A stretch of DNA of 64,000 bases from Algoriphagus sp. Y33. GTDB lineage: Bacteria; Bacteroidota; Bacteroidia; Cytophagales; Cyclobacteriaceae. Made by a program: the position numbers and the translations under genes. The stretch lies in contig NZ_CP061947.1 of NCBI RefSeq assembly GCF_014838715.1, positions 5,632,001 to 5,696,000 of the forward strand, in the 5' to 3' direction. Position 1 is the first letter of the stretch. Every line of letters starts with the position of its first letter. Below the pieces are notes generated by a model. That model saw only the letters and a list, made by a program, of their open reading frames with translations, was not told where the DNA came from and did no database searches. Shown here piece after piece: positions 17,129 through 26,677 of this stretch.

Positions 17129-18631
17129 ATGAGCCAAAATAAACCCTATTTAATGGCTTTGGATCAAGGCACGACCAGCTCCAGAGCTATTCTTTTTGAT
17201 AAAAAGGGCAAGATTGTATCGCTTGCACAAAAAGATTTTAAACAGCATTTCCCAAAGGCAGGTTGGGTGGAGCATGATCCCAATGAAATTTGGACTTCAC
17301 AGTCTTCTGTGATGATCGAATCACTGGTGAATAAAAGTATCCGGGCAAACCAGATAGCGGGGATCGGAATCACCAACCAGCGGGAGACGACCATCGTCTG
17401 GGATAGGAAAACAGGGGAAGCCATCTATAACGCAATTGTCTGGCAAGACCGGAGAACAGCCGAATACTGCAACGAACTCAAGAGCCAAGGACATGCCGAA
17501 ATGGTGGCTTCGAAGACAGGATTGATTATCGATGCTTATTTCTCTGCGACCAAAATCCGATGGATTCTGGAGAATGTAGAAGGAGCCAGGGAACGGGCTG
17601 AGGCAGGGCAACTTGCTTTTGGGACAGTGGACTCTTGGTTGGTCTGGAAGCTTACTGCGGGTAAAACCCATGTCACTGACATTACCAATGCGAGTCGTAC
17701 CATGCTTTTCAATATCCATTCGCAGGAATGGGACAGAGAATTATTGAATCTATTTGAGATTCCTGACTCGCTTTTGCCGGAGGTGAAGTCATGCAGTGAG
17801 GTTTACTGCGAAACAGCCGGGGATGTACTCAGTGTGAAAATTCCAATCGCAGGCATTGCCGGAGATCAGCAGGCGGCACTTTTCGGTCAGCTGTGTACTG
17901 AGCCTGGGATGGCTAAAACAACTTATGGTACGGGTTGCTTTTTGGTCATGAATACCGGTAAAGAAGCAGTGAAATCCAAAAATCAATTGCTAACCACAGT
18001 TGCCTGGAAGATTGGTGATGAAATCAATTATGCATTGGAGGGATCGGTATTCATTGGAGGAGCGGCAATTCAATGGTTACGGGATAGTCTTGAGCTTTTC
18101 AGGCATGCGCGTGAAAGTGAGCGATTGGCTGATAGTATAGAAAGTAATGACGGGGTATATTTTGTCCCTGCACTCTCCGGATTGGGAGCTCCCCATTGGG
18201 ATCAGGATGCAAGAGGAGCTTTTTTCGGTATCACAAGAGGCACCACCAAAGCCCACATGGCAAGGGCAGCGTTGGAAGCCATTGCTTATCAGGTTTATGA
18301 TGTACTCAAAGCCATGGAAAAAGACAGCGGAAAACCAACACAGGAGCTTCGGGTGGATGGTGGAGCTACCGCCAACAGCTTTTTGATGCAGTTTCAGGCG
18401 GATTTGCTGGATTGTGAAATCAAACGTCCTGAAATCATAGAAACCACGGCAATCGGTGCGGCATTTCTGGCCGGTTTGGCAGTTGGGTTTTGGAAGGATC
18501 AGAAAGAGATTAATTCGTTGTGGAATGCAGATAAAAGCTTTACTCCTAGAATGGAAAATGGAGAACGGGAAAAATTGATTCATTTTTGGCATAAAGCGGT
18601 TGAACGCTCAAAAAACTGGGTAGAACTATGA
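17129..18631 (+). CDS. glpK: Glycerol kinase
   Basis: GlpK phosphorylates glycerol with ATP to glycerol 3-phosphate, trapping it in the cytoplasm. The 500-residue protein has the FGGY-family start [12 protein letters not shown], the N-Q-R-E-T-T segment near residue 83, W-Q-D-R-R-T-A near 103 and the later G-A-P-H-W-D and D-G-G-A-T-A-N-S-F motifs. Length matches the family. It sits between glpD (6-bp gap) and glpF (4-bp ATGA overlap). Confidence 0.97.
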   Translation: MSQNKPYLMALDQGTTSSRAILFDKKGKIVSLAQKDFKQHFPKAGWVEHDPNEIWTSQSSVMIESLVNKSIRANQIAGIGITNQRETTIVWDRKTGEAIYNAIVWQDRRTAEYCNELKSQGHAEMVASKTGLIIDAYFSATKIRWILENVEGARERAEAGQLAFGTVDSWLVWKLTAGKTHVTDITNASRTMLFNIHSQEWDRELLNLFEIPDSLLPEVKSCSEVYCETAGDVLSVKIPIAGIAGDQQAALFGQLCTEPGMAKTTYGTGCFLVMNTGKEAVKSKNQLLTTVAWKIGDEINYALEGSVFIGGAAIQWLRDSLELFRHARESERLADSIESNDGVYFVPALSGLGAPHWDQDARGAFFGITRGTTKAHMARAALEAIAYQVYDVLKAMEKDSGKPTQELRVDGGATANSFLMQFQADLLDCEIKRPEIIETTAIGAAFLAGLAVGFWKDQKEINSLWNADKSFTPRMENGEREKLIHFWHKAVERSKNWVEL

Positions 18632-19362
18632 ATGTTTATCTGGCAGAATTAATTGGAACAGGACTTTTAATGTTATTGGGCTCAGGGGTGGTCGCTAACA
18701 TGCTGTTGCCAAAAACCAAAGGAAATGGAGGAGGCATCATGCCTATCGCTACGGCTTGGGCATTGGCGGTTTTCGTTGGAGTAGTCGTGGCTGGACCGTA
18801 TAGTGGGGCGCATCTGAATCCTGCAGTTACCATAGGTTTAGCTTTGACTGGCCAATTTGAATGGGCATTGGCTCCGGGGTATATCATGGCTCAGGTGTTG
18901 GGAGCAATGATCGGCGTAGGGATTGCTTGGCTATTTTATAAGGATCACTACGAAGCTTCCGATGATGCGGGGCTGAAAGCTGCTCCATTTGCAACTTCAC
19001 CTGCAATTAGAAATCTTCCCTTGAACTTCTTTTCAGAAGTGGTAGGTACGTTTGTTTTGATTTTAGTCATTCTGTACAACGATGGAGTAGAAATAGGTGA
19101 CGGCAGCAAAACACCTATTGGCATGGGGTCTTTGGGGGCAATTCCGGTGGCATTTCTGGTTTGGGTGATAGGATTGTCGCTGGGTGGGACCACAGGCTAT
19201 GCGATCAATCCTGCCCGTGATTTTGGCCCAAGACTGATGCACTGGATTTTGCCTATAAAAGGCAAGGGAAGTTCAGATTGGGGATATGGTTGGGTTCCCA
19301 TAATGGGTCCCTGTGTAGGAGCAGCTTTGGCGGCGGGACTGTATTTGGTGGCGGGGTCTTAA
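18628..19362 (+). CDS. glpF: Glycerol uptake facilitator (MIP/aquaglyceroporin)
   Basis: The 244-residue protein has six membrane segments and both half-helix motifs, N-P-A-V-T near residue 68 and N-P-A-R-D near 193. The Asp after the second NPAR motif is the usual mark of glycerol-conducting channels, in contrast to water-selective aquaporins. The start overlaps the glpK stop by 4 bp, so the two are translationally coupled. It would let glycerol diffuse into the cell for the kinase. Confidence 0.95.
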   Translation: MNVYLAELIGTGLLMLLGSGVVANMLLPKTKGNGGGIMPIATAWALAVFVGVVVAGPYSGAHLNPAVTIGLALTGQFEWALAPGYIMAQVLGAMIGVGIAWLFYKDHYEASDDAGLKAAPFATSPAIRNLPLNFFSEVVGTFVLILVILYNDGVEIGDGSKTPIGMGSLGAIPVAFLVWVIGLSLGGTTGYAINPARDFGPRLMHWILPIKGKGSSDWGYGWVPIMGPCVGAALAAGLYLVAGS

Positions 19363-19437
19363 GGAACTTTGTCAGAATCCTGAAAAATCTCTTCAAGAAG
19401 CTGACTTCAATATGAGATCCTTATTTTGGTAAGTTTG

Positions 19438-19483
19438 GTGATCGTAATCACTAAAAATACGTATATTTGGTGATTACGATCAC
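19438..19483 (+). promoter_or_regulatory. Promoter flanked by two mirror-image operators before ATPase copy 2
   Basis: GTGATCGTAATCAC at 19438-19451 and its exact reverse complement GTGATTACGATCAC at 19470-19483 lie with centres 32 bp apart. Each is itself a partial dyad (GTGAT-N4-ATCAC). Between them is TATATTTG at 19462-19469, a perfect -7 box. The first site covers the expected -33 region and the second covers the transcription start and ends 5 bp before the ATG at 19489. This is the layout of a self-repressed promoter. Confidence 0.7.
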
Positions 19484-19488
19484 TGAAT

Positions 19489-20637
19489 ATGCATGTATCT
19501 CGTACTTTATTTAACACGCTTCAAGCAAAAATAGACTTCAATAAGTCTATTTTGCTACTTGGGCCAAGACAAGTAGGGAAAACTACTCTTGTAAAAAAAT
19601 TGGCTGAAAATATCTCGTCAAACTTCCTCTATCTCAATGGGGATGAAGGCAGAGTTCAAAATTCCCTAACTGAACCTAGTATTTCTTTTCTCAGGTCTTA
19701 TTTAGGACAAAGCAAAGTCGTAGTGCTGGATGAAGCACAACGTATTCCCACCATAGGTCTTACCTTAAAGTTGATCGTTGATAACTTTACGGATTTACAA
19801 TTGATTGTAACAGGATCATCTGCCTTGGAACTTTCCAGCACAATTAATGAGCCGCTTACGGGAAGAAAATGGGAGTATAAAATGTACCCATTAAGCTGGA
19901 TGGAAATTAGTCGTTCTTTAGGGATGCCTGAAGCGTTAAGCAGTTTGGAGACTTATTTGGTTTATGGAACTTATCCAGAGGTTGTGACCCAAAAAGGCAA
20001 TGAAATTCCAGTGTTGACCAACCTAGCAACAAGTTATTTGTATAAGGATTTACTGAATTTCCAAGGGATCAGAAAACCTGAACTTTTAAATAAAATATTA
20101 CAAGCATTGGCTTGGCAAGTAGGCTCTGAAGTAAGCTATAATGAATTAAGTAGGACTGTCCAAGCGGATAAAGTGACTGTGTCAAATTATATTGATCTAT
20201 TGGAAAAAGCATTTATAATTGAAAAGCTTAATCCATTTTCAAGGAATCTTCGATCCGAAATCAGTTCCAGTAGGAAGATATATTTCCTTGATAATGGTAT
20301 TAGAAATGCAATCATCGGTAATTATGCTCCAATTCCAGCGAGAAATGATATTGGAGCATTGTGGGAAAATTATCTAATCTCGGAGCGGCGAAAGATGCTA
20401 GCCTATCATGGCTTCTATGGACAAACGTATTTTTGGCGCACAGTTCGGGGTCAAGAAATCAATTACCTCGAGGAAATTGACGGGAAACTTTACCCATTTG
20501 AATTTAAGTGGAACCCAAACGCAAAGCTTAAAATCCCCAAAACATTTCAAGAGACTTATACTTCTGAAAAACCAAGGGTGATACATCGTGATAATTTTTG
20601 GGAATGGCTTACTGTATATCCTTATAAAAAAGCCTGA
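19489..20637 (+). CDS. AAA+ ATPase with DUF4143 C-terminal domain (copy 2)
   Basis: The 382-residue protein has the same architecture as the gene at 12754 but is clearly diverged. Walker A is G-P-R-Q-V-G-K-T-T near residue 26 and Walker B is V-V-V-L-D-E-A-Q-R near 80; V-T-G-S-S-A-L-E-L follows. The DUF4143 part shows I-Y-F-L-D-N-G-I-R-N and ends with E-I-N-Y...F-E-F-K-W, where the Asp expected in a PD-(D/E)XK core is Asn. No partner gene is adjacent. The promoter region carries two mirror-image operators. Function of the family is not established. Confidence 0.88.
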   Translation: MHVSRTLFNTLQAKIDFNKSILLLGPRQVGKTTLVKKLAENISSNFLYLNGDEGRVQNSLTEPSISFLRSYLGQSKVVVLDEAQRIPTIGLTLKLIVDNFTDLQLIVTGSSALELSSTINEPLTGRKWEYKMYPLSWMEISRSLGMPEALSSLETYLVYGTYPEVVTQKGNEIPVLTNLATSYLYKDLLNFQGIRKPELLNKILQALAWQVGSEVSYNELSRTVQADKVTVSNYIDLLEKAFIIEKLNPFSRNLRSEISSSRKIYFLDNGIRNAIIGNYAPIPARNDIGALWENYLISERRKMLAYHGFYGQTYFWRTVRGQEINYLEEIDGKLYPFEFKWNPNAKLKIPKTFQETYTSEKPRVIHRDNFWEWLTVYPYKKA

Positions 20638-20661
20638 AATCTCTACAGATCTCAGGCTTTT
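20627..20661 (+). terminator. Terminator overlapping the end of ATPase copy 2
   Basis: AAAAGCCTGA (20627-20636) pairs with TCAGGCTTTT (20652-20661), a 10-bp stem whose A and T flanks allow termination in both directions. It includes the stop codon of the ATPase gene. Confidence 0.75.
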
Positions 20662-20704
20662 GTCATTTTTTAGTATGTGAAATTTATCTATGTCTGCTAT
20701 TTTA

Positions 20705-20800
20705 CCTGTAAACCGACCAAAGCATTATATGATTTGGTCAAAAATAGCATAGAGGCTACTTCGGTCCCGTCTTCGGTCTTCCAGCCAGTAAACCAAAGGA
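20705..20800. repeat. Dispersed intergenic repeat, copy A
   Basis: This segment resembles 32571-32654: both contain AAAGCA, GATTTGG, then ATAGCAT and ACTTCGGTC in the same order and spacing, after a GTAAA block. It lies between two genes and has no coding character. It is probably a family of intergenic repeats in this genome. Confidence 0.45.
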
Positions 20801-20840
20801 AATAGACTAACTGAGATCGTTACGGCTAATCTTTTGGAAT

Positions 20841-21980
20841 TTATTTCAAAATCTCTCTCGCAATTACCATCTTTTGTATCTCTGATGTTCCTTCGCCTAT
20901 GGTACATAGTTTGGAGTCCCGATAGAATTTTTCCACCGGATAATCCTTGGTAAAACCATAGCCGCCAAAAATCTGCACAGCCTCATTGGAGACGGACACA
21001 GCGACTTCAGATGAAAAATATTTAGCCTGAGCGCCGGCCAAGGTTACTTTTTCTCCCCGGTTTTTGAGATCTGCCGCCTTGAATATGAGTAATCTTGAAG
21101 CTTCCACCTGGGTGGCCATATCTGCCAATTTGAATGAAATCCCCTGAAATGAACTGATAGGTTTGTTGAACTGATGCCGTTCTTTGGAATATTGAATGGA
21201 TGCTTCCAAAGCTCCCTCAGCTATTCCCTGGCCAAGTGCCGCGATAGAAATTCTGCCGCCATCCAGCACCTTCATAGATTGGATAAAACCATTGCCAACC
21301 TCGCCTATTACCTGACTTTCGTGAATTTTGCAGTCGGTAAAAATCATCTCTGCGGTTTCGGAAGCGCGCATTCCTAGTTTGTCTTCTTTTCTTCCTCCTT
21401 CAAAACCGGGCGTGCCGCGCTCCACTATAAATGCAGTCATTCCATGTGAATCGCCAATTTCTCCGGTTCTTGCAATGACAACAGCAACATCCCCCGATAC
21501 ACCGTGGGTGATGAAATTCTTTGCCCCGTTGATGATCCAATACTCACCTTCTTTTTTTGCGACGGTACGCATGTTTCCGGAATCTGAACCTGTGTTTGGC
21601 TCGGTTAGTCCCCAGGCACCCAGCCATTCGCAGGTAGCCAGTTTGGGAAGGTATTTTTGCTTTTGCTCCTCAGAGCCAAAAGCCATTATATGGCCTGAGC
21701 AAAGGGAGTTGTGGGCTGCCATAGAAAGTCCGACTGAAGGGTCAAGCTTGGAAAGCTCCACGATAGCAGTCACGTATTCTAAGTATCCGAAGCCAGAGCC
21801 TCCGTATTGGGTGGGGATCAAAACGCCCATCAATCCCAGCTCGCCAAGTTTCTTGAATAATTCCACGGGGAAAAATTGCCGATCATCCCAGTCCTTGCGG
21901 AATGGCGTGATCTCCTTGGCTCCGAAATCACGGATCATCTGGGCGATCATCCGTTGATTTTCATTTTGATTAAAGTCCAT
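20841..21980 (-). CDS. Acyl-CoA dehydrogenase
   Basis: The 379-residue protein is a standard acyl-CoA dehydrogenase with the FAD/substrate motif G-L-T-E-P-N-T-G-S-D-S near residue 130 and the C-terminal segment containing I-G-E-G-T-S-E-I-Q, whose Glu matches the catalytic base position of the short/medium-chain group. It oxidises acyl-CoA to enoyl-CoA and passes electrons to ETF. No other beta-oxidation genes are adjacent. The family subtype (short-chain or branched-chain) cannot be fixed here. Confidence 0.95.
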   Translation of the reverse strand: MDFNQNENQRMIAQMIRDFGAKEITPFRKDWDDRQFFPVELFKKLGELGLMGVLIPTQYGGSGFGYLEYVTAIVELSKLDPSVGLSMAAHNSLCSGHIMAFGSEEQKQKYLPKLATCEWLGAWGLTEPNTGSDSGNMRTVAKKEGEYWIINGAKNFITHGVSGDVAVVIARTGEIGDSHGMTAFIVERGTPGFEGGRKEDKLGMRASETAEMIFTDCKIHESQVIGEVGNGFIQSMKVLDGGRISIAALGQGIAEGALEASIQYSKERHQFNKPISSFQGISFKLADMATQVEASRLLIFKAADLKNRGEKVTLAGAQAKYFSSEVAVSVSNEAVQIFGGYGFTKDYPVEKFYRDSKLCTIGEGTSEIQKMVIAREILK

Positions 21981-22408
21981 TGTGTCTGAATTTGGGTTTA
22001 TCTCTTTATAAATCTAACTCCAAGATTCAGAATTAGTTTGGCATCAGCAAATCTCCACGCCGTTACTGAATGGTACCCATTGAGCTTGAGCAAACTATTC
22101 TTCTCCGCTTAAGAATCTCCGAGCGGCTTAAATTTTACCGTTGCCTATTTATCCAATTTTAATTTGTATTTCCCTGTCCCGGGCATTTTGAGTTAATTCT
22201 TGTCAAATCAACAGTTTAAGTCATTCTTTCTGCCGTTTCTCACTCCCTCTCTGTCTACGAAAATAGTTTTCTCCTAAACAGCTTTAAAACTGATCAATAA
22301 TCTTTGCCTTGAATTGTTCAAATCAAAGAGATTGAAATGTTGTCATTAATTGATTGGGATAAGGGAACCTTTAAGACTGATTTTTTTATTATTGAAGAAA
22401 TATTTTTT
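21981..22408. other. 428-bp divergent intergenic region
   Basis: It separates the acyl-CoA dehydrogenase gene from the divergent cyclase-family gene and must hold both promoters. I see no perfect TAnnTTTG box, no RNA gene and no repeat. An in-frame upstream extension of the cyclase gene (from 22337) reads poorly and is not considered coding. Confidence 0.4.
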
Positions 22409-23101
22409 ATGGCGGAAATCATTGACCTATCACAGGAAATATACGAGGGGATGCCTATGCACCATAGCATGGCTCCTGTCAACATCCGTGTTCACGCCAC
22501 GCATGAGCAATGGGCAAAGGAAATAAATCCCCAAACCCATACCCCAAGTGCACTCAGGCTCGAGATGAGTGAGCATACAGGTACCCATGTCGATGGGCTC
22601 AATCACATGGGGAAAGAATTTGCTGCGCAGACGATAGATCAAATGCCGCTTTCCATGTTTTATACAGAGGGTATTTGTCTGGATTTAACCCATAAGGGAT
22701 TGCAGGAATTAATTTCCGTGGAGGATATTGAGCAGGCAGTTCAAATAGCCGGATTGTCTATTCTCCAAGGCGATACTGTTTTACTTTGCACGGATCATTA
22801 TCGGAAATATTTCGGCACAGATAACTGGGACAAAGGTCCCGGACTCACTGTCGAAGCTACCCGCTGGCTTGGCAAACAAGGGATTTCCGCCTTTGGAGTA
22901 GAGACAATGTCTCCGGGAATCCCCAAGCTTACCAACCAAGAAGTGCATCAAATCTGCGGAGAGATGGGATTTACCCATTACGAAAATTTAATCAACCTCC
23001 ACCTTTTGATTGATAGAGGTAGATTTAGGTTTATAGGGCTTCCTCTGAAGATCAGAGGCGGAACCGGCTCTCCGGTACGTGCAGTGGCTGTGTTTGAATA
23101 A
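22409..23101 (+). CDS. Cyclase-family metal-dependent hydrolase (kynurenine formamidase-like)
   Basis: The ATG at 22409 starts a 230-residue protein with the family N-terminus (I-I-D-L-S-Q-E-I-Y-E-G-M-P); the upstream extension is not conserved in character. The metal motif H-T-G-T-H-V-D-G-L-N-H lies near residue 55. This family includes kynurenine formamidase and other amide or lactone hydrolases using Zn or Mn. No kynurenine pathway gene is nearby, so the substrate is open. The gene converges on the inositol oxygenase gene. Confidence 0.87.
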   Translation: MAEIIDLSQEIYEGMPMHHSMAPVNIRVHATHEQWAKEINPQTHTPSALRLEMSEHTGTHVDGLNHMGKEFAAQTIDQMPLSMFYTEGICLDLTHKGLQELISVEDIEQAVQIAGLSILQGDTVLLCTDHYRKYFGTDNWDKGPGLTVEATRWLGKQGISAFGVETMSPGIPKLTNQEVHQICGEMGFTHYENLINLHLLIDRGRFRFIGLPLKIRGGTGSPVRAVAVFE

Positions 23102-23125
23102 TACTTAGAAAACTTAAATCCAGGA

Positions 23126-23944
23126 TTACCAGTTAATCGGGCCTTTTCCCAGATATTTCTCGGCAATCGGCAGGTAATAGTCTTTCACGTCATCCAAATC
23201 ATAGATTTTTGGAGATTTGGTATATAGATCGTATCGATTGAAGTCGAGAATCCATTCTTTGTATTGTGCATCCTGCGGAGCTTCAAACTGGGAGTAACTT
23301 CCGCCATTGTGCCAAGGATAAAAAGAATGATAGCGCACCATCACCATTCCTGCTTCAGGGATTGTGTTTTCTTTGTGGTTTCTCAGTACTTGGTAGAAAT
23401 ACTCATCATGTCCCCAGGCCAGTTGTAGATTGTCCAAACCGCAGCCCTTCTCGTAAATCCCCAATTCTGTATTGTAGCGGGGATCTTTCATGTCCGGATT
23501 TAGCTCATTGAACTCAGGATAGACGCAGGTGTCAGGCAATTTTGCACCAACTACGAATACATCTCCTACGAGTCCCCATTGCTCATCCTGACTCGTGCCG
23601 TCTTCATCACTTCCAAATAAATACATGACCTTGCCGAGGTCATGGATCAAACCTACGAGCTGCATCCAATCAGGACGGTTGTCATGCCTCAAAGCCTCCG
23701 CAGACTGGATCAAATGCTGCACATTTGGCAAATCAAGATCCGGATCGCTGACATCGATCAGTGCATTGAGTTTTTCCATAGCATCCCAAAGACTCATCGG
23801 CTTGTCAAATTTGAGATACTTGGATTTCATCCGCTGCACATAATCATAAGTCTGATACATGCGCATTTTACGATAGTGCTCCTTTACGGCAGCTTTCACG
23901 TCCACGTGATCGTAATTCCTGAATTCCTTTTCTGTAGTTTCCAT
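23126..23944 (-). CDS. Myo-inositol oxygenase (MIOX family)
   Basis: MIOX is a di-iron HD-domain enzyme that cleaves myo-inositol with oxygen to D-glucuronate. The 272-residue protein matches the eukaryotic-type enzyme across its length: F-R-N-Y near the N-terminus, the R-Q/M-Y-Q-T-Y-D-Y-V segment, R-H-D-N-R-P-D-W-M-Q-L-V-G-L-I-H-D-L-G-K with the HD iron ligands, W-G-H-D-E-Y and Y-H-S-F-Y-P-W-H, and the usual G-P-I-x-W C-terminus. The gene follows the symporter gene by 4 bp on the same strand, so transport and oxidation are likely coupled. Confidence 0.95.
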   Translation of the reverse strand: METTEKEFRNYDHVDVKAAVKEHYRKMRMYQTYDYVQRMKSKYLKFDKPMSLWDAMEKLNALIDVSDPDLDLPNVQHLIQSAEALRHDNRPDWMQLVGLIHDLGKVMYLFGSDEDGTSQDEQWGLVGDVFVVGAKLPDTCVYPEFNELNPDMKDPRYNTELGIYEKGCGLDNLQLAWGHDEYFYQVLRNHKENTIPEAGMVMVRYHSFYPWHNGGSYSQFEAPQDAQYKEWILDFNRYDLYTKSPKIYDLDDVKDYYLPIAEKYLGKGPINW

Positions 23945-23948
23945 AGTA

Positions 23949-25553
23949 TTAAGCGATTGTACCTAAAATTACATAAATAATAACTGTGATTGCAATCAAA
24001 ATCCAGCCCAAAGTTTTGGCATGTTTCCAGGGGATGATGCTCAACTTACCTGAATCTGCCATTACAAATGGGACGGTAACTGGGTATTTTGCCGACACCA
24101 GATGCATGACGATCAGATTGAGGATAAATTCTATGCCCCAGATGTGGACGAAATGAATATTGACTTGAAGTATCAGATCCATCAGAATGTAGAATCCCAA
24201 CCCAAAGATCAGCCCGGCTTTAGCTCCTGCTGCCGAAACTCTTGGGAAAAAGAATCCGGCAATAATTACCGTGGCCATAGGGATAAAGAAAATTCCGTTG
24301 AGTTGCTGCAAGAGTTGATAAAGACCGGCCGGAGCATTTGCCACAAAGGGGGCTACAAGAATAGATACCACAGCCAGAATAGCCGAAACCCACTTGCCAA
24401 TCCGAACAAGCTGACCTTCTTTAGCAGCTTTGTTGATATAGACCTTGAAAATATCCAAGCTGAAGATGGTCGCTGCGCTGTTCAAAGCACTGTTGAAAGT
24501 GCTCAAAATCGCTCCCATAATCACTGCGACAAAAAAGCCTGTCATCCAAGGAGGGAGTACCCGCTTGACTAGCTCCGGATAGACGCTGTCTTGAGCATTG
24601 AATAGTGTGTCTCCGAAATAATAGAAACCAATGATGCCCGGCAATACAATCACCAGGGGGATCAGGATCTTTAAAATCCCTGTGAATAACAAGCCTTTTT
24701 GGGCTTCTTTCAGACTCACCGCTCCCAAAGCCCGCTGCACAATGGATTGATGCATGGTCCAGAAATACAGCTGATTGATGATCAAGCCCGTGAATAACAC
24801 TTCAAAAGGCAGAATAGAATCTCTGGATCCTGGGCCAATTGAGGGCTCCTTACTGATCACATTAAATTTTTCAGGCGCATTGTTGAACACTTTCGCCAGA
24901 CCATCAAGAATATTTCCATCTCCTATATCCCAAAGCGCAAAAACAGGAACCAACAATCCGGCAATAAGCAACCCAAAACCATTAATCGTATCTGTGTAAG
25001 CCACCATTTTCAATCCTCCAAAAATCGCATAAACTGCACCGATCACTCCCACCACGACAACAGTGAGCCAAATTCCCTCTGTCTGGGTAATTCCCAGCGT
25101 TTCCGAAATGTCGAATATAGATTCAATATTAATCGCTCCAGTGTAGAGTACGATTGGCAGCAGTGTCACCACAAAGGAGATAATCAGCAGCAGGGATATC
25201 AACGCCTGTGTCATTTTATCAAACCTTTTCTCCAAAAACTCGGGAATGGTAGTCAGTCCCATTCTCAGGTATTTTGGGATAAAATACAGCGCGCCGATCA
25301 CCAATGCGATCGCCGAAGTAACTTCCCAAGCGATAATAATTGCTCCATTTTTGTAAGCCGAACCGTTCATCCCCACGAGATGCTCGGTGGAAATATTGGT
25401 AAGCAGCATAGAGCCGGCAATGACCACGCCCGTTAGGCTGCGGCCGCCTAGGAAATAACCGTCTTGGGTCTGAAGATTTTGTTTGCGTAGCATCCACGTG
25501 GAGTAGATGGCTACAAAGCCTGTAAAAGCTAAGAAACTGAAAAGTGTAAGCAC
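23949..25553 (-). CDS. Sodium/solute symporter (SSS family), probable inositol or sugar importer
   Basis: The 534-residue membrane protein has about 14 hydrophobic segments and the SSS (SGLT-like) pattern, including an early D-G-Y-F-L-G-G-R-S-L motif near residue 32 and A-I-L-S-T-F-N-S-A-L-N-S-A near residue 355. SSS proteins use the sodium gradient to bring in sugars, polyols, amino acids or carboxylates. Its first position in a two-gene operon with inositol oxygenase (4-bp gap) makes myo-inositol the likely cargo; that is inference from context. Confidence 0.9.
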   Translation of the reverse strand: MLTLFSFLAFTGFVAIYSTWMLRKQNLQTQDGYFLGGRSLTGVVIAGSMLLTNISTEHLVGMNGSAYKNGAIIIAWEVTSAIALVIGALYFIPKYLRMGLTTIPEFLEKRFDKMTQALISLLLIISFVVTLLPIVLYTGAINIESIFDISETLGITQTEGIWLTVVVVGVIGAVYAIFGGLKMVAYTDTINGFGLLIAGLLVPVFALWDIGDGNILDGLAKVFNNAPEKFNVISKEPSIGPGSRDSILPFEVLFTGLIINQLYFWTMHQSIVQRALGAVSLKEAQKGLLFTGILKILIPLVIVLPGIIGFYYFGDTLFNAQDSVYPELVKRVLPPWMTGFFVAVIMGAILSTFNSALNSAATIFSLDIFKVYINKAAKEGQLVRIGKWVSAILAVVSILVAPFVANAPAGLYQLLQQLNGIFFIPMATVIIAGFFFPRVSAAGAKAGLIFGLGFYILMDLILQVNIHFVHIWGIEFILNLIVMHLVSAKYPVTVPFVMADSGKLSIIPWKHAKTLGWILIAITVIIYVILGTIA

Positions 25554-25724
25554 TTATTTTGGGTTGAGTGGATTTATCGAAATTGTATTCTGGAAAATAG
25601 AAAAATAGAATGGCTGCGCCAATAAAAAAGTAGCCTTCTTGTTAGAGAGATGGATTTATGATGTTTCGACGAGAAAAAGACCTTTCAAAGTACCTCGATT
25701 TCGGTATATTTATAATAATTAGAT

Positions 25725-26561
25725 ATGTCAAAAAAGAAAATAATAGAAGTACAAGGCAATGCCATTACCATACTGAATGAGCTTGGGGGAGACTACATTT
25801 CCCTAACGGATATGCTAAAATCGAAGGATGGAGATTTCTTTATTTCAGATTGGTTAAGAAATAGAAACACCGTTGAGTTTTTGGGTATATGGGAATCTGT
25901 TTATAATCCGGATTTTAATTATGGCGAATTCGCCATAATTAAAAGTCAAGCAGGATTAAATAGTTATAAGTTGAGCGTAAAGGAGGGGGTTTCTAAAACA
26001 AATGCTATAGGATTGCAAGCAAAAGCAGGACGATATGGAGGCACTTATGCGCATTCGGATATCGCTTTTGAATTTGGTATGTGGATTAGTGCGGAGTTTA
26101 AAATCTATTTGATCAAAGAGTTCAAAAGGCTAAAAGAAGAGGAGAGTAATTGATTAAATCTTGAATGGAATCTTCAAAGAACTCTTTCGAAGATTAATTA
26201 TAGGATCCATACAGACGCGATCAAGCAGAATATTGTACCGAAACTCATTTCTAGTTCCCAGATCAATTTCACCTATGCCAATGAAGCAGATTTGCTGAAT
26301 GTGGCTCTTTTTGGAAAAACTGCAAAGCAATGGAAAGAGGAAGCCTCGAAAAACTCAGTTACAGAAAAGAAAGGCAACATGAGGGATGAAGCATCTATTG
26401 AGCAATTAGTCGTTTTGAGCAATATGGAAAGCATCAATGCTTTGTTAATAGAGCAAGGTCTGCCCCAAAAAGACAGGTTAGTCCAATTGAATCAAGTAGC
26501 CATTATGCAGATGAAGTCACTTTTGGCTAATGGAGCTCTAAGAAAACTGGGCGATGGATGA
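25725..26561 (+). pseudogene. KilA-N domain protein interrupted by one in-frame TGA
   Basis: The first 142 codons encode a KilA-N DNA-binding domain (D-Y-I-S-L-T-D-M-L, then W-L-R-N-R-N-T-V-E-F-L-G, ending E-F-K-R-L-K-E-E-E). A TGA at 26151-26153 stops translation. The same frame continues without a break to 26561 and encodes the normal rest of this protein family (N-Y-R-I-H-T-D-A-I-K, then Y-A-N-E-A-D-L-L-N-V-A-L-F-G-K-T-A and L-I-E-Q-G-L-P-Q-K-D-R-L). Only one codon separates it from a 278-residue intact gene. KilA-N proteins are common in phages and mobile DNA. It could be a recent nonsense mutation or a sequencing error. Confidence 0.85.
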
Positions 26562-26677
26562 ATGCAGTTTTCCGGGGGAAGTGTCGTCTAAAAATGAGTT
26601 GGGGAGTGCTACCTTTTGGCAATCAGTTTTTTTAGTTTTATTTATCTATTGTTAAAGTTTCAGTTGATCCATTTTAT

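Noticed and set aside
24102..24572. 156-codon open frame antisense to the symporter gene
   Set aside because: Shadow of a convincing SSS transporter; no motif or start signal.
26151..26153. Selenocysteine codon at the TGA in the KilA-N gene
   Set aside because: No selenoprotein family, no visible SECIS-like hairpin just after it, and the position is a charged linker in the family.
25725..26561. Prophage signalled by the KilA-N gene
   Set aside because: No integrase, structural, lysis or replication gene lies around it; the neighbours are metabolic genes.
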